From the NCBI GenBank assembly GCA_950106755.1, contig OX467083.1:19091029-19155028 (forward strand): 64,000 nucleotides of DNA. The letters run 5' to 3'. The notes below the pieces were generated by a model. The model made no database searches. It was given only the letters and a program-made list of their open reading frames with translations, and had not been told where the DNA came from. A program made the position numbers and the translations under genes. The stretch is from Climacium dendroides (taxonomy: Eukaryota > Streptophyta > Bryopsida > Hypnales > Climaciaceae). Shown here in pieces: positions 20,207 to 32,554 of the stretch; position 1 is the first letter of the stretch, and each line of letters starts with the position of its first letter.

Positions 20207-22481
20207 CACTAAAATTGGTAAATAATGTTGGGTGATAATTAGTGTTGTTCCTTGTTTTTTACCCCCAACACTATTTTTCAATTTATGTGTAAATAGTGTT
20301 GGGGCACTTCCCTCCCGCCATCAAATTTTGGTCCTTCCCTGGAATGCTCTAATTTCCGCCGACCGCCGACAATTTCTAGCCCTTCCTTGGGAAACTACAA
20401 TTTCAACCTTCCGTCGCCTCCTTCCAACCCTTCCCTACGGAAATCCAATTTTTGTTTCCCTGTGGAACTCCAATTTTTATGTTCCATACAAAAGTTTTTT
20501 TGGCCTTCTATGCGAAAGTTTGTTTTGCTTGCTCCTCTCTTCCCTTCCTTGGTGACTGCCTAAGAAGCTTTGTGCGGCGACCTGGGGAGCTCCTAGCCTT
20601 GGAACCATTAAGAAGAGAAGAGAAGTGAGGAGGTTTTTGGGGGTGTATGTGTTATACTTCCCGGTTTCCCACCGCTTGGATTCCCATTGCTTCAATTCAA
20701 ACTTGCAACGCCTATAACTTTTAATTGAGGTATGTGTTTGGGGATTGGATGACACCATTGGATTTGTCTTTCCTTCCTCTATTTTCTCTAAAAAAATGTT
20801 TTTTTTTGTTGCCATTTTTTTCTAAAGTCACATTTCCATTGTTTTTTTATAGCCAACCATGGACCGCCTCTCGCTTGTTGAAATTTCTCCTAATGCCCTT
20901 CCCCAATGTCTTCAACAAGTTTCCAGCTCTACTATTGCTTGAAGAATTCAACCACCTTTGCAAAGCAGGTGTCAAATTTTTCTCTCACCTACTTCGTGGA
21001 TTGACCCTTTCTATTCTTGTAGCTCTTGAGTTCATTTTCACAGCCCTTTCTGTCGATCCCAAAGACAATGTTCTGTTGGTCAATAAAATCACAGCAAATT
21101 GGGTCAATCAATTCATGGATAACCATAATATAGTCCTTTTATTCCAACGTGGGCGTTTGACTTGTAGCCCTCAAAAGGAGCTTCAAATCGAAATGGAAAC
21201 CACCTACCATTTGGGGGTTTGCAAAGGGGATTTTCATCCAGGGAAATTGATGAAAATCTCATGGAAAACTTTGATGAAACGCATTTTGTTGTTAATCTTG
21301 ATAATGGCCAAACTTTAGGGTTTAGGGGAGACACAACAATCAAATACGTTGAAGTTTTCTTGGGTGGGGAATCCATAACTATGGTGGTTCGCATTTCAGA
21401 AAGCTGTTGTACCACAATAGAAGCTCCTATGCTCATTTTTCAAATGAAAATAGGAGCTATCCTATACAGGGATTGATTGATAATATTCCAGGGGTTTCTT
21501 ATAGAATGGGTCCTAAAGGTTGGATGGACCAAATCATCTTCCTTGAATACTTTTTAGAACCTCGTGCATATCAAGTCGATCTTCATCAACACATGAAAAT
21601 CATATGGCTTGATAATTGTAGCGGTCATACTATGATACCTAGATTAGCTACTATTCTAGCTGCCAAAAACACAGTTTTCAAATTTTGCCTCCATGTCCTA
21701 CTCACCTTTGCCAACTAGCAGATACGTTCCTCATTTCAAAAATCAAAGATGCATGGACAAGATGGTGGGAAGCCAAGAAAATTGAGTTGATACAACAAAA
21801 TGCTTGGCAAAATGCACCCCGGGCAGATGGACAATGGTCAGGAAAGTTGACAAATCCTAAGAAACGTTTTTTTCTACAATTGGTTGCTAATAGTGTAGAA
21901 GATGTTAATTGAGAGGTAGATTGTGACAACATATCCTATGCTAGAAAAGCAATGATTTGTTGTGGCTTAGCATTAGGACTTAATGGATCTTGGAGTGTAG
22001 GACAATTGTTTCCACATCTCCAAGAGATAATTGCAAAACATTTGCAATACTTCCAAAGGCAAGAATTGCCCAATTTCAATAGGACAGTTTAAAAATCCTT
22101 TCTGATATTTTACTATATTAAATTTTTTTTTTGTCTACAACTAGGATTATTATGTTGTTTTTTGGTTGTTACTATATTTAGCAACTTATACATACACTAT
22201 GAAAAATTTCAGCATTTCAATATTTCATGGTCTATTTTAGCATTTCATGGTCTATTTCAACATTTTATAGACTGTTTTTTTCCCACCGTTCCAACTTCTA
22301 ACATTTTATTCTCATCTAACACTAAATGCACTCTCGTACAAATGTTGAAATGACCAGATTGTATTATAGAGCTAAAATAGTATTAGAATGGGTTAATTTC
22401 CATCTAACACTAACCTTGCAAATCACAATTAGTATTAGTGTTGACAATTAGTATTGCCAACACTATTTACCAATTTTAGTG
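20207..22481 (+). mobile_element. Tc1/mariner-pogo-like DNA transposon, complete ends, dead transposase
   Basis: The ends are near-perfect inverted repeats: CACTAAAATTGGTAAATAATG on the left and, read outward, CACTAAAATTGGTAAATAGTG on the right, about 26 bp. Each end is followed by TA (20205-20206 and 22482-22483), the target-site duplication of this superfamily. Copies of (C)AACACTATTT recur inside both ends as subterminal repeats. The 2.3-kb length fits an autonomous element. Its transposase frame is broken, so the copy cannot move by itself but could be mobilised by a sister copy. Confidence 0.85.
20920..22092 (+). pseudogene. Broken DDE transposase of the TIR element
   Basis: Pieces in all three plus frames line up into one transposase: NKITANWVNQFMDNH, then FDETHFVVN carrying the first catalytic Asp, then GGESITMVVRIS and GPKGWMDQI, then IWLDNCSGHT with the second Asp, then PTHLCQLADTFLISKIKDAW with the likely third acidic residue (Asp of LAD). 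Frame changes fall near 21220-21260, 21420 and 21690, and an in-frame TGA near 21910 precedes KAMICCGLALGLNGSW. The order and spacing fit the pogo/Tigger-like DDE families. Several independent breaks show decay. Confidence 0.8.
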
Positions 22482-22483
22482 TA

Positions 22484-24240
22484 GCCATCATCCAAAGTAT
22501 TCCAGAAGACTCTTGAATATTTAGCCCAACATTCTTGAATAGTATTGTTGTAGTAGAATAATCTCTCAACAATTTCACCATTGATGACCCTAGGCTTCAC
22601 ATTCAAGAATGTTATTTTGATATGTTTTAATTATGAGAGGATGAAGGGTGTTGTTCTAGAGAAATTGTCAAAAACTACCAATTTTGAATGCATTGGACAA
22701 AATTGAAAATTATCTAGAGCCTTTTTCTTGAATTCCTATCAAACAAATGTTGATGTGTGGAAAATTTCAGGGCATTTGATTGCATGGATTGCATGATTGT
22801 AACATTTGAAGCTTAACTAAAAAGATTTGTTGGCCCCTACCAAATAGGGGCAATAGATCAAATTTTTTTCTCTACATATAAACAAGGTTTTATACCATTC
22901 ATTGGTATATCTTATTAGATATAATCTTGCAAAATTTCAAAATTAAATGAGAGGGCTAACTTAATCTAAATCACTCTATGTTACAAGGAAGTGAAGTAAT
23001 TCAACAACACACTAAGGAATTTTTATGATTTCTTATACATTGTGGAATATGTTTTCTTCAAACCCAAATGGAGAAAATATAGAGCCAAATAGTAAGAATA
23101 TTTGAAATCAAAATATTTGATTTCAAAGATTGCAAGATTATAGTGTTTGAAATTAGAAAAAAATGTTGATTTTCAAAATTGCTTTGATATAGTTAACTAA
23201 GTTTAACTCCTCTTTGAAAGTGATTTCAAAGCTAGAATTAGTGTTTTTGTACAATTTCATGACATATCAAATTTGTTACATCCATAACCAACTTTCAAAA
23301 GTTGATGAGGGATTTAGCAAAAAAAATTCTAAACTACACTATTTTTTGTGGTAACATAACTTTTCATTTGGGCATTTGATAAAAAAAATTTACCTTCCCT
23401 CTAAGGTGATTTAGTATATGTACCTTGGGTCAAAACTTTAAAAACGTTTGATCAAAATTAACATTGTAGGAACCTACTTGAATATTCAATTGTCCATTCA
23501 ATGGGCAATTTTCCTTTCGGGGTTAATCTTTTTATTTTGCATTACCTAATCACTTCTACAATCTTGATAAGTCCCCAAATTGTTGTTGTACATTTGAAAC
23601 CTCTAAATCTAAGTTCATTGTACACAATGTTAGTTTTCTTAGTTTGTTGATTTTGGATAGGGAATTCAAGTTTATATGTCAAGAATCAATACATTTCAAT
23701 AGACTTTGGACAATGACTTGGTAGAATATTGAGTATAATTTGTTACATATGTCTCACTACATGGCTTACTTTGTAGAGTGTATATAGAACTTCTCTTAAG
23801 TACTCACATTGTTGCCTTTCAAATAGCAACATCAATGTGGTTAGCTACTCAAGCTCTTTGTTAGCTTTGTCCTATGGGGGCAAAATCTACCCAACAATTT
23901 TGGGAGAGTTCACTTCCTACAAAAAATCTTGTTCACATTGCAAAAATATGGAGCACTACAAATCAATCCTCCCAATTGCACCCAATGGGAGAGAATCTTG
24001 TAGTTTTAATGTCCTTGTTACATTACATTGTCCTTGGTGTAGCCCACATGCATCCTATATATGAATTTTGAACACTTTAGGATGTTTAGTCACTATGATC
24101 CAGGATGAAATTTGCCTCCTAAGTCTATGATATTTAGATGGTTAAGCCATTTCCAATAAACTCTTCATTCACATTGATCTATTAGACATCTTTTTTAGTC
24201 ACCAATTGAATCAAATTTCTATCAAGTAGAAAGGAAATGA
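22484..24240. other. AT-rich non-genic DNA
   Basis: Right of the transposon, no gene, RNA or clear element border is seen. It is AT-rich with many poly-A/T runs, probably older transposon remains. Confidence 0.4.
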
Positions 24241-24355
24241 TAAGGTATGTGCACCTAATAGTGACACCCTCCTATTTGGGCCTCCTATTTGAAATCTGGA
24301 CAGCTGTAGATAGGGTGCAATTGGGAGGGTATTACTTTTAGGTGTACATACCTTA
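24241..24355. repeat. Hairpin/MITE-like inverted repeat (32-bp arms)
   Basis: Left arm TAAGGTATGTGCACCTAATA.. pairs with the right arm ..TTAGGTGTACATACCTTA (24324-24355); both arms end inward in a CCCTCC/GGAGGG block. Related ends (AAGGTAGG(C/T)(A/G)CACCC) occur at about 13275 and, inverted, near 26370, so this is one member of a local family of inverted-repeat ends. Confidence 0.65.
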
Positions 24356-25124
24356 CTAGAAAGTGCATTGTCTTTGCTTGATGGCAATCGAGCTGCTCGA
24401 GTGATTAATCTCGATGAATTGGCACTTTTGTGCTCCAAATTCACAATACCACAGAATACCGTATGGTAAGCTCAACAATCAGAAACTATCTACAGACGGC
24501 AATTGGAATTTCAATGCCACTTATTAGGTCGAATTCACCATTACCAATTCAACTTCTGCAGGAGCATCTGCGGCATTCGTTTTGTTCTCCACAAAAATCA
24601 GAGCACACTGGGTCGCATTTGTTGCTATTTTTGTATTCAATGTGCTACAGCTTGAGGTCGGCACATGCCAAGACCTCGTCACTCCGCGACTCAGCACGAC
24701 AATCACCAACCACAAGCTGTAGCGTACCACATGCAGCACTCAATCTAAGAAAGACCGTAACTTTCTCTCTGAAAGCATTCACGTTGAATTCATTAATTAT
24801 AAAGATTGTGAAAGAATCAAACATAGTATTTGGGACTCTTCTCAAGCCCGCACGCAAGGCATTTCCAGGCATTGATATTCTAGCCCTGGATTCTGAACAT
24901 TTCAAATGTAGAAATCCAAATTGCAAAGAAGTAACGTGAGAAGGGATAAACAATTCCTAAACCCTAAACCCCAATTCTACAACCTTCCAGAACTTTGTAC
25001 TGAGCGACGATCACCTTCCATCTATGCAGCACTTGTAGAATGTCCTGTGTTGATTGTGTACCGGTGATCATAATTTATTGGTTTGGCAGATGCAGGGTTG
25101 TACAATGATCATGTCCGAAGAAGC

Positions 25125-25640
25125 TTATTCTAGCGTTACAGTGATTGAGGGCTCTGGCCACGACCTAGAAATTATTTTCGTGGAGGCTAAAGCAGTGCCA
25201 CATGCAACCTTGGATTCTGACAGTATCTCATCAACAATGGTCCTTTGGTAGTAAGATGAGCCTTCGGATCTTCCCATTTCTCCTTTTGTGATATTGTTCC
25301 TTCTATAAAATGAATGGTTCTTATAGTTGCACCTCGCACTGACTTCCGACGCCACTCTTGACATGCTTTCAAACTGAAGTTCGCAAGCAGAACCGGAGCT
25401 GGAATAGTTTTTAGGGCATCGATTGAGTTGGCAGTGGGGAGGACACTTTCGCAGCATGTCTGCCACAGTTTCCAAAGCCCTGAAAGAAAAAATCATTTTT
25501 CCTGCGGACTCCATAAGCAGTGTCCCAACCTCTTCCAAACTGGGTTCAGAACCCAACAAGGTCCAATATCGTAATTCCAAAAAGTCCTGCACGCAGTTGA
25601 ATGAAAGTTTAACTTCCTCCTTGCATAACTTCCTCCTCGC
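25125..25640 (-). CDS. Unrecognised Cys-containing frame, possible exon
   Basis: On the minus strand a frame of about 170 codons is open from an in-frame TAG near 25645 down to 25125. It reads KLCKEEVKLSFNCVQDFLEL, then GSEPSLEEVG, then MLRKCPPHCQLNRCPKNY, then Cys and Ser-rich sequence. No ATG opens it, so it would have to start after an acceptor near 25640. Composition is less AT-rich than around it. I do not recognise the family. The neighbouring minus-strand frames at 24524-24739 and 24645-24953 show no clear continuation. It may be a lineage-specific gene, a gene fragment or chance. Confidence 0.25.
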   Translation of the reverse strand, partial: ARRKLCKEEVKLSFNCVQDFLELRYWTLLGSEPSLEEVGTLLMESAGKMIFSFRALETVADMLRKCPPHCQLNRCPKNYSSSGSACELQFESMSRVASEVSARCNYKNHSFYRRNNITKGEMGRSEGSSYYQRTIVDEILSESKVACGTALASTKIISRSWPEPSITVTLE

Positions 25641-26159
25641 ACTCTAGGCACGCTCCATGCCAGACTCCCGCGATTCCAAAGCAGCGTGAGAGATATTTAG
25701 CTATGAAATCTATTTGTTCCTAGTCTGTATGTACTACTGGAAAAATGGCCTGCAATACCACAGGTAGACCCACATGACCAATTAGGTGAGTTGCAGGTCT
25801 TTTTCTGATCATCTCCCTGATCTACTCCAATCATGTTTCCACTATTTGATAAATCTATGATTTTGACAATTGTGATGGCAGGGAGGTGATTAGTAAGGAG
25901 ACAACTGAACAAGCAAAAGTAAGCTGATTCAGGGACTTTTAGACAATATCATGATAAAGAGTCTCCTTCATGATTCGTGGGTGGTTTCTGTAGAGAGACT
26001 TCTTGGTACCATAGTAAACAACCGAGGGCAAAGTGAGAAGAAGGATTCAATTTCAAAGCAAGTGAGGAAGCGAACGACTGTTGGCACGGACTGTAGAGAG
26101 TAAGGTAGGTAACACCCCAAACCGCCACTTTTTGCTACGGAGCCTATTTTTCTATTATT

Positions 26160-28500
26160 AGACTGGTCAAATTTTCATATGTTCTTGTTGGCAAGTGAAA
26201 GGAGGTTCCAACACACCAGAGAACGTGGCATTTGGATACTGTATGCAAAAGTTATTAAGGAACAAAGTTTGGTTCTGAAAGCATTTCTTCCGCGTAGGTA
26301 CAGAACTGATTTTGGAGATGTACGTACAGTGTAGATGGCGGTTTAAGGTCAGTGCACATTTGGGTGTACCTACCTTACTTGTGGATAGAATTCTGGTGTT
26401 CGGGTCTTGAACAAATGGATTCTTAACCCTTAACACCTAAATGACAGACCCATGACCATTGATTTCAAACCTCACTGCCCATCACTCAATTTGCTGTCAT
26501 TTTGCAACTAGATATGTATGAAAAATTTTACATTTATTTTTCAGAGATGAAATTATGTGCCTTTTGTACTTCACAAAAAATTTAGATTTTCTTGTGGAAA
26601 AGTGATTTTTTTGAGAATTTTTGAAAATCTAGTGAAGAAAAATCACATCAAATAGAAAATTATTTCAAAAAATCTGAAAACTTCACCATGTGTGTATATT
26701 ACAATGACTAACATCATTGTGTAAACTCAATTTCCGTGTCATTCTATAATTAGAAAATAATAGACATTGAAAATATATCCAAAGTTCAAATTACAATAAA
26801 ACATTCAATATTAGGAATTTTTTCAAAATTCAAATTGGAGTAGAAACTAGAGTAGATGAACTTCATTTTGTTGGTTGGACTCAAATTCAAAATATATCAT
26901 TTTTGTAGAGAGATTTCAGATTTAGAGCAAGGAACAATAACTTTCCAAAATACACTAAAATAACATATTTTATGATTTTTTTTTACTAACTTCTTATTTA
27001 TGTGAAGACAAACACTTGCAAGACTACAAACTAATTAAATATTCTTCATAACCCACCATGAAAGGTCAAATGGCCTTATTCGTTAAAATGAGACAATCTG
27101 CACATTTTGAGACTACAACCCTAAAACAGTTATAGTGATTTATCCTCAAGTCGAGGATAAGATGAGCTTGCAACCTTTGGGAAATCAAAGGTTTTTATAT
27201 TTATTAATACATTGAAATCTCAACTTACCAAAATAGTCTTAAAATTGAACAGTTATTATGATTTATTTTCGAGTCGAGGATAAAACTGAGACTACCAAAA
27301 GTCTCAATATAACGAATATGGCCTTTCAACAAGAAAAATATGGATGAAAAATTACTTTTGAACTCTTTTCCATCTCACAATATTGTCATTGAAATGCCAC
27401 AGAATGGTGCCCGTGGCACTCTAGGGTTAAAGGAATGATAGGTGACCTTGAAAATCATCAATTTTCATGATAGTGTGAAACATTGGCTTAACCCCTAAAG
27501 CCTCAAGGATGTTTTTTGTCCAAAACCACTTAGAACTACCACTTCTGTTGCGTTCACCTAAGAAAACCAAAAGAATATGTTTTTTCAAATCCAATTGTAG
27601 GATCTTGTACTTAAATTTTTTGAGAAAATGTGGTAAAAATTTCATCAAATTTGACTATATAGATTGCAAGATATTTGCATCCAAAGTGAAGAAAACAAGT
27701 TTTTTTGCAACTTGCTTGATTAGATTTTTTGGCTTTGAATCTTTTTAACTAAAGTTTTTTGTATTGTTAATTTTGATTTTCTATGTTTTAATGTTGAATA
27801 GTTGAACTGAGAATTTAAAAAAAAATTCAACCAAAAAACACTTAATTTTCACTCATTAAAAAATTGTTAAGTAGAAGTAGGTTAAAGATTGAAGGAAAAA
27901 CTAAATCATTAATAGCTTTAAGATGGAATTGACATACAATGATACTAATAGTGAGATTGTTTAAAAAAGCAAACCTAACCTTGTCTAACAATTTTTTTTG
28001 GAAAATTGTAAAAAATTGCATTCACAAATGAATCCTATAAGTTATTTTTTCAAGAAGATGCTTATATTGCCCGAAAAACTAAGATTGTCCATAACTTTCT
28101 CATAACTAGTCCAAATGGAATGAATCAAAGCTTCAAATGTAGAAAAAATATAAGATTTTAGGAAAAAAGTTTAAAAATATATTTTGACTTTTTCTGATTT
28201 TTTTGTGTTGCCCGTTTACTTTTGTTTTTGGCTTATTATGCCATAACTTTTTCTCCTAGGCACCAATTGAAACAAAAATTATATATTCACAAAGCTCTTA
28301 GCAAACTCTACAACCTCAAAAAATTTCAAAAACATTCACTACAAATTGAGACAATAGGAACCAATTTGGACCCAAATTGTCCCCCCGAGGGGACAAATAG
28401 TCCTTTAGGGGTTAAAAAATTGCAAAAGCACTCATTGGAAGTCAAAGTACTATAGAAGATCTCCCCTTTCCACACAAAATTTTGAGGATGAATAGTTGCA
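26160..28500 (-). repeat. Old dispersed repeat, minus-strand copy with internal insertion
   Basis: Read in reverse, 28400-27500 follows 12480-13240 and 26440-26160 follows 13150-13450. The middle (27430-26430) instead follows 17600-18360, which suggests that one repeat inserted into another. A good anchor is GTTATGGACAATCTT (rc at about 28085) and TTTTGCATACAGTATCCAAATG (rc near 26235). Confidence 0.6.
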
Positions 28501-29249
28501 CTTTTGTCCTATATACAAAGAATCTCTATCATTGATTGTACGCCAAACATTTGCCTTGATGTTTAAAGGTTAATTTATGCTAGCCTTAGAAAAGCATAAC
28601 TCCTAAGCACCCAAACCGTATTTGCTAAAATCCAAACTCTTCTCAATTCATTCCAATCAAACTATCACGTAAAATGAGATTCACATAAATTGATTATATT
28701 GATTGATAGTAGAGATAGGGACGGAGCTATAGGGAAAGGGACACGCCCTTTGACTGTATTATAATGATCAAACAAGGGGATCTATGAGTTTTGAGACGCC
28801 ATATTTGAGGCACAGGGCGCTCAGGGGATAAGTTCTTTCCTCTAATCTGTGACTTGTGGATAGTGTGACGATATTTTGTATAGGTTCAAAACTCTTGGAT
28901 CTTCTGTGCTGAACAGAACATGCCACTGCCAAAGGAAAGCAAACAGCAACATTGTCGGTCACTATCACGAGAGGCCCATGCAAATTGATCAAATTGGCAC
29001 AAACAGCAAACGCACGTGAATGACTAACGAAATCCTACTTCCAGTGCAAATTGGTGGTAGACTGCAATCAGAAACGAAGCCAATCTTTGCAATATGAGAC
29101 AGAAGTAACAACAAAAATACACTCTCCTCATCCTAGCCAGTAGACTTACAATTTGAACACAATTTGAATCTCAGGACAAAAAGATAAAACCTCAACAGGG
29201 CAGCAATCCCAGACAACGACGGGCTAAATTTCCAAGATGGCCAATCCAG
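28501..29249. other. 3' flank of the IQM gene
   Basis: No separate gene is supported. The last several hundred bases before 29250 should hold the 3' untranslated region of the minus-strand IQM gene; AATAAA-like poly(A) signals cannot be placed with confidence. Confidence 0.4.
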
Positions 29250-32200
29250 TCAGCATGTCATAGGATTTGTTTCCTGGGGATTCGTCCCAAAAGCAATTTT
29301 CCTGGGTCCATACTTCTTGAGCGTTTCACGACGCTGCTGAGGGCCCAAATTCGCCAAGTGGGAGTTTCTTGAGAAACCAGGAGACGCCGGCAGAGTGGCG
29401 GTCTTGGGACCCAAGCCAAGCTCTTGCTCGAGAACGGAAGTCACTGGTACCACCAGTGCAGTGGGGGCCTTCTTTCTGATAAGAATATGCTCCACTACGA
29501 TGGACTCTTGCTTAACTCCAGGTTGTTCCTCCTCTACGGCTTCTTCAACTTTGTGAACCGGCTTTGCTTCAACAACAACAGCTTCTTCTTCTTTGCTGTG
29601 AACTGGTTTCTGCTCCCCTGTGGTTTCCTCTTTTTGAACTGGCTTCTCCTCCACTACCGCTGGCTCTTGTTTCTGCCCTTCCTCTGGCAACGGAACGCCG
29701 TGGGAAGGCACTGGAACACCATTAGGAACGTGCTCAGGCTGGCTAGTGACCTGCTCCTTGCTCACCCCTGAATTAGCTGCAATAGACATCCCTGCCAAGT
29801 CGGGGAACGTCAAGCTCGTGACGACGTACTCCGTGTGGCAATCAATGCCACTATCCACAGACACAAGCCTTTGGTCCTCCACTTTCACCTCCACTTGGCC
29901 TTCTTCACATCGAGCTTCAACAGCCTCCCGCACTTCCTTGGCCAGCGCCTTGGCTTTCTTCTTCTCTAATAGATCATCGGACACTAGTTGCACCTGACGG
30001 ATCACATCCAAGCCTTTGTCATTTCATATGCACCACAGGTCTTAAATTCGTATCACTTTAAGGTCAATAAATCAGGGTGATAGGCAGACAAGTAAACGAC
30101 GAAATCAAATTTTGAACTGTGTAAACAACGGGGGAAACCAAGAGGACAGTTCATTACCTTGGCCAAATGCAAATCAGCTCCACGGTTAACTAATATCCCA
30201 ACCAGTGCTTCAAAATTCTCTGGGCTAGGCTTGTAGTGCCCACTGTGAGCCTCCATCAATTTCAACACCCCGCGATCAGTCTCAAGCCGTCCAGCTGCAG
30301 TTGTGGCACCTCCGGCTAAAAAACTAGAGTGCTGAAACTGTCCTTTTACTTTCTGCACAACGAAGTGTAAAACCGACTATCTTAGCTTCCGCGGGTGGAA
30401 ATCGTTTTAAATCAGTTTTCTTTGCCCTTTTACAGGAATGAAAAGAATTAGACTGATCATTGCAAGTTGGGAAGTGCTCCAATTTCCTGAGGCCGAGGGA
30501 CTTGACCTACCCTGCCAATGTAGAGTTTGTACGAAGGGCTCATGACAAAAATCCAACGCTCCCCGGGGGCGGTGTGCACAAGCTCCCCAGAAGATTGGTA
30601 GTATAACTTGCCGTGGTAGATGGCCACCTCGAAATGCTTTCTCTGATCCTGAATTTCAGAGACACTTACACATGTAAGTGGATATGTTCAAAGTATGCTC
30701 GCATCTAGAAACTTCGAATCTGAGTCCTACCATTGTCAATACCCTCGAATGTGAGCACGTTAGGGCATGTACAGATGTTGGCAAATTTCCATTCAATTGC
30801 AAAGAAAATTAATCAGAGGGGTGGAATATTACAGGGCTGAGATAGGTGATCTGTTGCTCATGAAGAACGGCTCTTGAAACCTTCGGCAGCTCGACTTGCC
30901 TGCCACTTCCGAGATCCAACCTGCCAGACAGAAATAAAAGGGTGTTAACTACAACCAAGTATTTCGTTTATCACAATGAGCTCTCACTTGTTTCTACTCA
31001 GCCCAGGAGTTCTCAAATGGTCAAAAAGCAATTCTAAAGGAGTTGATATAAATCACTGAGGAAGCTTTCAATGAAGGTGAGAAAAAAAGTGCAATAGGAA
31101 GAAGGAAACATATCCAACATTTCAAATGATAGGTCTGTAATTTTTTTTTTAAATTACTGTAATGAACTATTAGCTTCCAAAGTGGATTTCTTGTTTTTAG
31201 CTTGGGCATTTAGGGCTTAAAATCAGACTCCAGGGACAGTTGACGAGTCTGTACCAATAGAAGAATGGCTCCGTCGTGTCGAGATCGTGCCAATGGAGGT
31301 AGTAAGGGCGCAAGTTGTGTCCATATCTGTGCCTTGCATCTATCTGCATACAACAGAAATAAGTTTTAAAAAGGAGCTCTTTCGCTATACAACGAAAGGA
31401 TCAAGGTGACAATCAACAGGAGGTCTCAAGAGGTATCAGAATTTAAGGATAATGCGGTGTGAAAATGGTGCCCTACAGACAACGAGAGTCTCGGAGAGCA
31501 GCTTTACAAGACTTCAGAATCTATAACATGAAAAGATGATACTGCATAATATTCCCGGGGATATTCCTTATTCTACGGGATTTTCGAAGTGCAGAGGAGG
31601 GAGCATCTTACAGCTTCAAGCCAGTGGTTTAGCGCAAGCTTGAGGGCCTTGTTATTTTTCTCCAATCCTTTTCCAAGCTGCAGCACACAGGAGCAAGTTC
31701 TTAGTACTTAACACTACAGCAATACTGGACAAATTGTTTAAGCTTAGGGGAAAAAACTACCTATTCTTTGAGCTGAAATCTCGCCAACAGAACTGTCAAA
31801 CAGCTCGTAATTTGAGAAGGTTTAGTTTGAGCATTGCAATCTGCTGTAATATACACTAAAACTCTCAGTTCTGGAAGGTAGACAGGGCTAAAATGACCGT
31901 GAACATGAACGGGCAATTCTATCCTCGGACTGAATACAACGGAATTGAGAGAATTCTTGACTCACCTTTGAGGCTTTACGCTTCAAGCGCCTCCAGTTGT
32001 CATTAGCTTTCCAGGATTTACTGTGTGCATAGTACTGAAGGGTTTGTTGTTGCAGAACCGCGGCATCGACCACGTTCCACCTGTTTATACGCAGACTTCA
32101 TTTTGTCAGAACATACCCCAAACCTATCGACCAACCAAAAAACAAAAAATCGAAACAACAAAAAAACAGGGCACAACAGGGTACACACGGACCCAGAGTA

Positions 32201-32554
32201 AGTGCCTCCCGGATCCACGTGTACCAAACTATGCCGTGTGTAGTACCACGAATGGCATCACCAGAAAAAAATCCCACACACCATAACATATATACAGACA
32301 ATTTTCAGAATTAAGAAATTCCTAGAAACATTGAACACCATATCTGTGCTTCCATCACCGACAGTGTCCTGGAACCAACCATTGTGCACAGATTCAGAGG
32401 TTTAAGAAGCAGGGACACACCAGCCGACTGGCTTGGACATGATCGCCGCATCAGCAAGCTTGCGCCGGGCTCGATAACCTCGGTACATTTTCTGGATCAA
32501 CACAGCTGATGGATTTTTCTGTGCCACCAGATCATGTTCTGTCTCTACCGCCAT
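29250..32554 (-). CDS. IQM family protein: IQ-motif calmodulin-binding protein (eight exons, 522 aa)
   Basis: Predicted exons: 32554-32421, 32080-31966, 31677-31612, 31343-31255, 30920-30833, 30648-30511, 30352-30158 and 29993-29250. All phases close over 1569 nt. An IQ motif ([14 protein letters not shown]) lies at about residues 20-33. The IQM core follows to about 275 with marks in order: [108 protein letters not shown] and [11 protein letters not shown]. This order is diagnostic of the plant IQM family, whose members bind calmodulin through the IQ motif without needing calcium and act in stress, light and hormone responses. The C-terminal 248 residues come from one large exon, acidic and rich in Pro/Val/Glu, with KPV repeats and a basic end ([11 protein letters not shown]). 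That tail is variable in the family. Start ATG agrees with an exon that directly carries the IQ motif. Confidence 0.92.

Noticed and set aside
29424..29997. Plus-strand frames opposite the IQM tail, one rich in Leu and Phe
   Set aside because: They arise from the antisense of the Glu/Lys/Val repeats.
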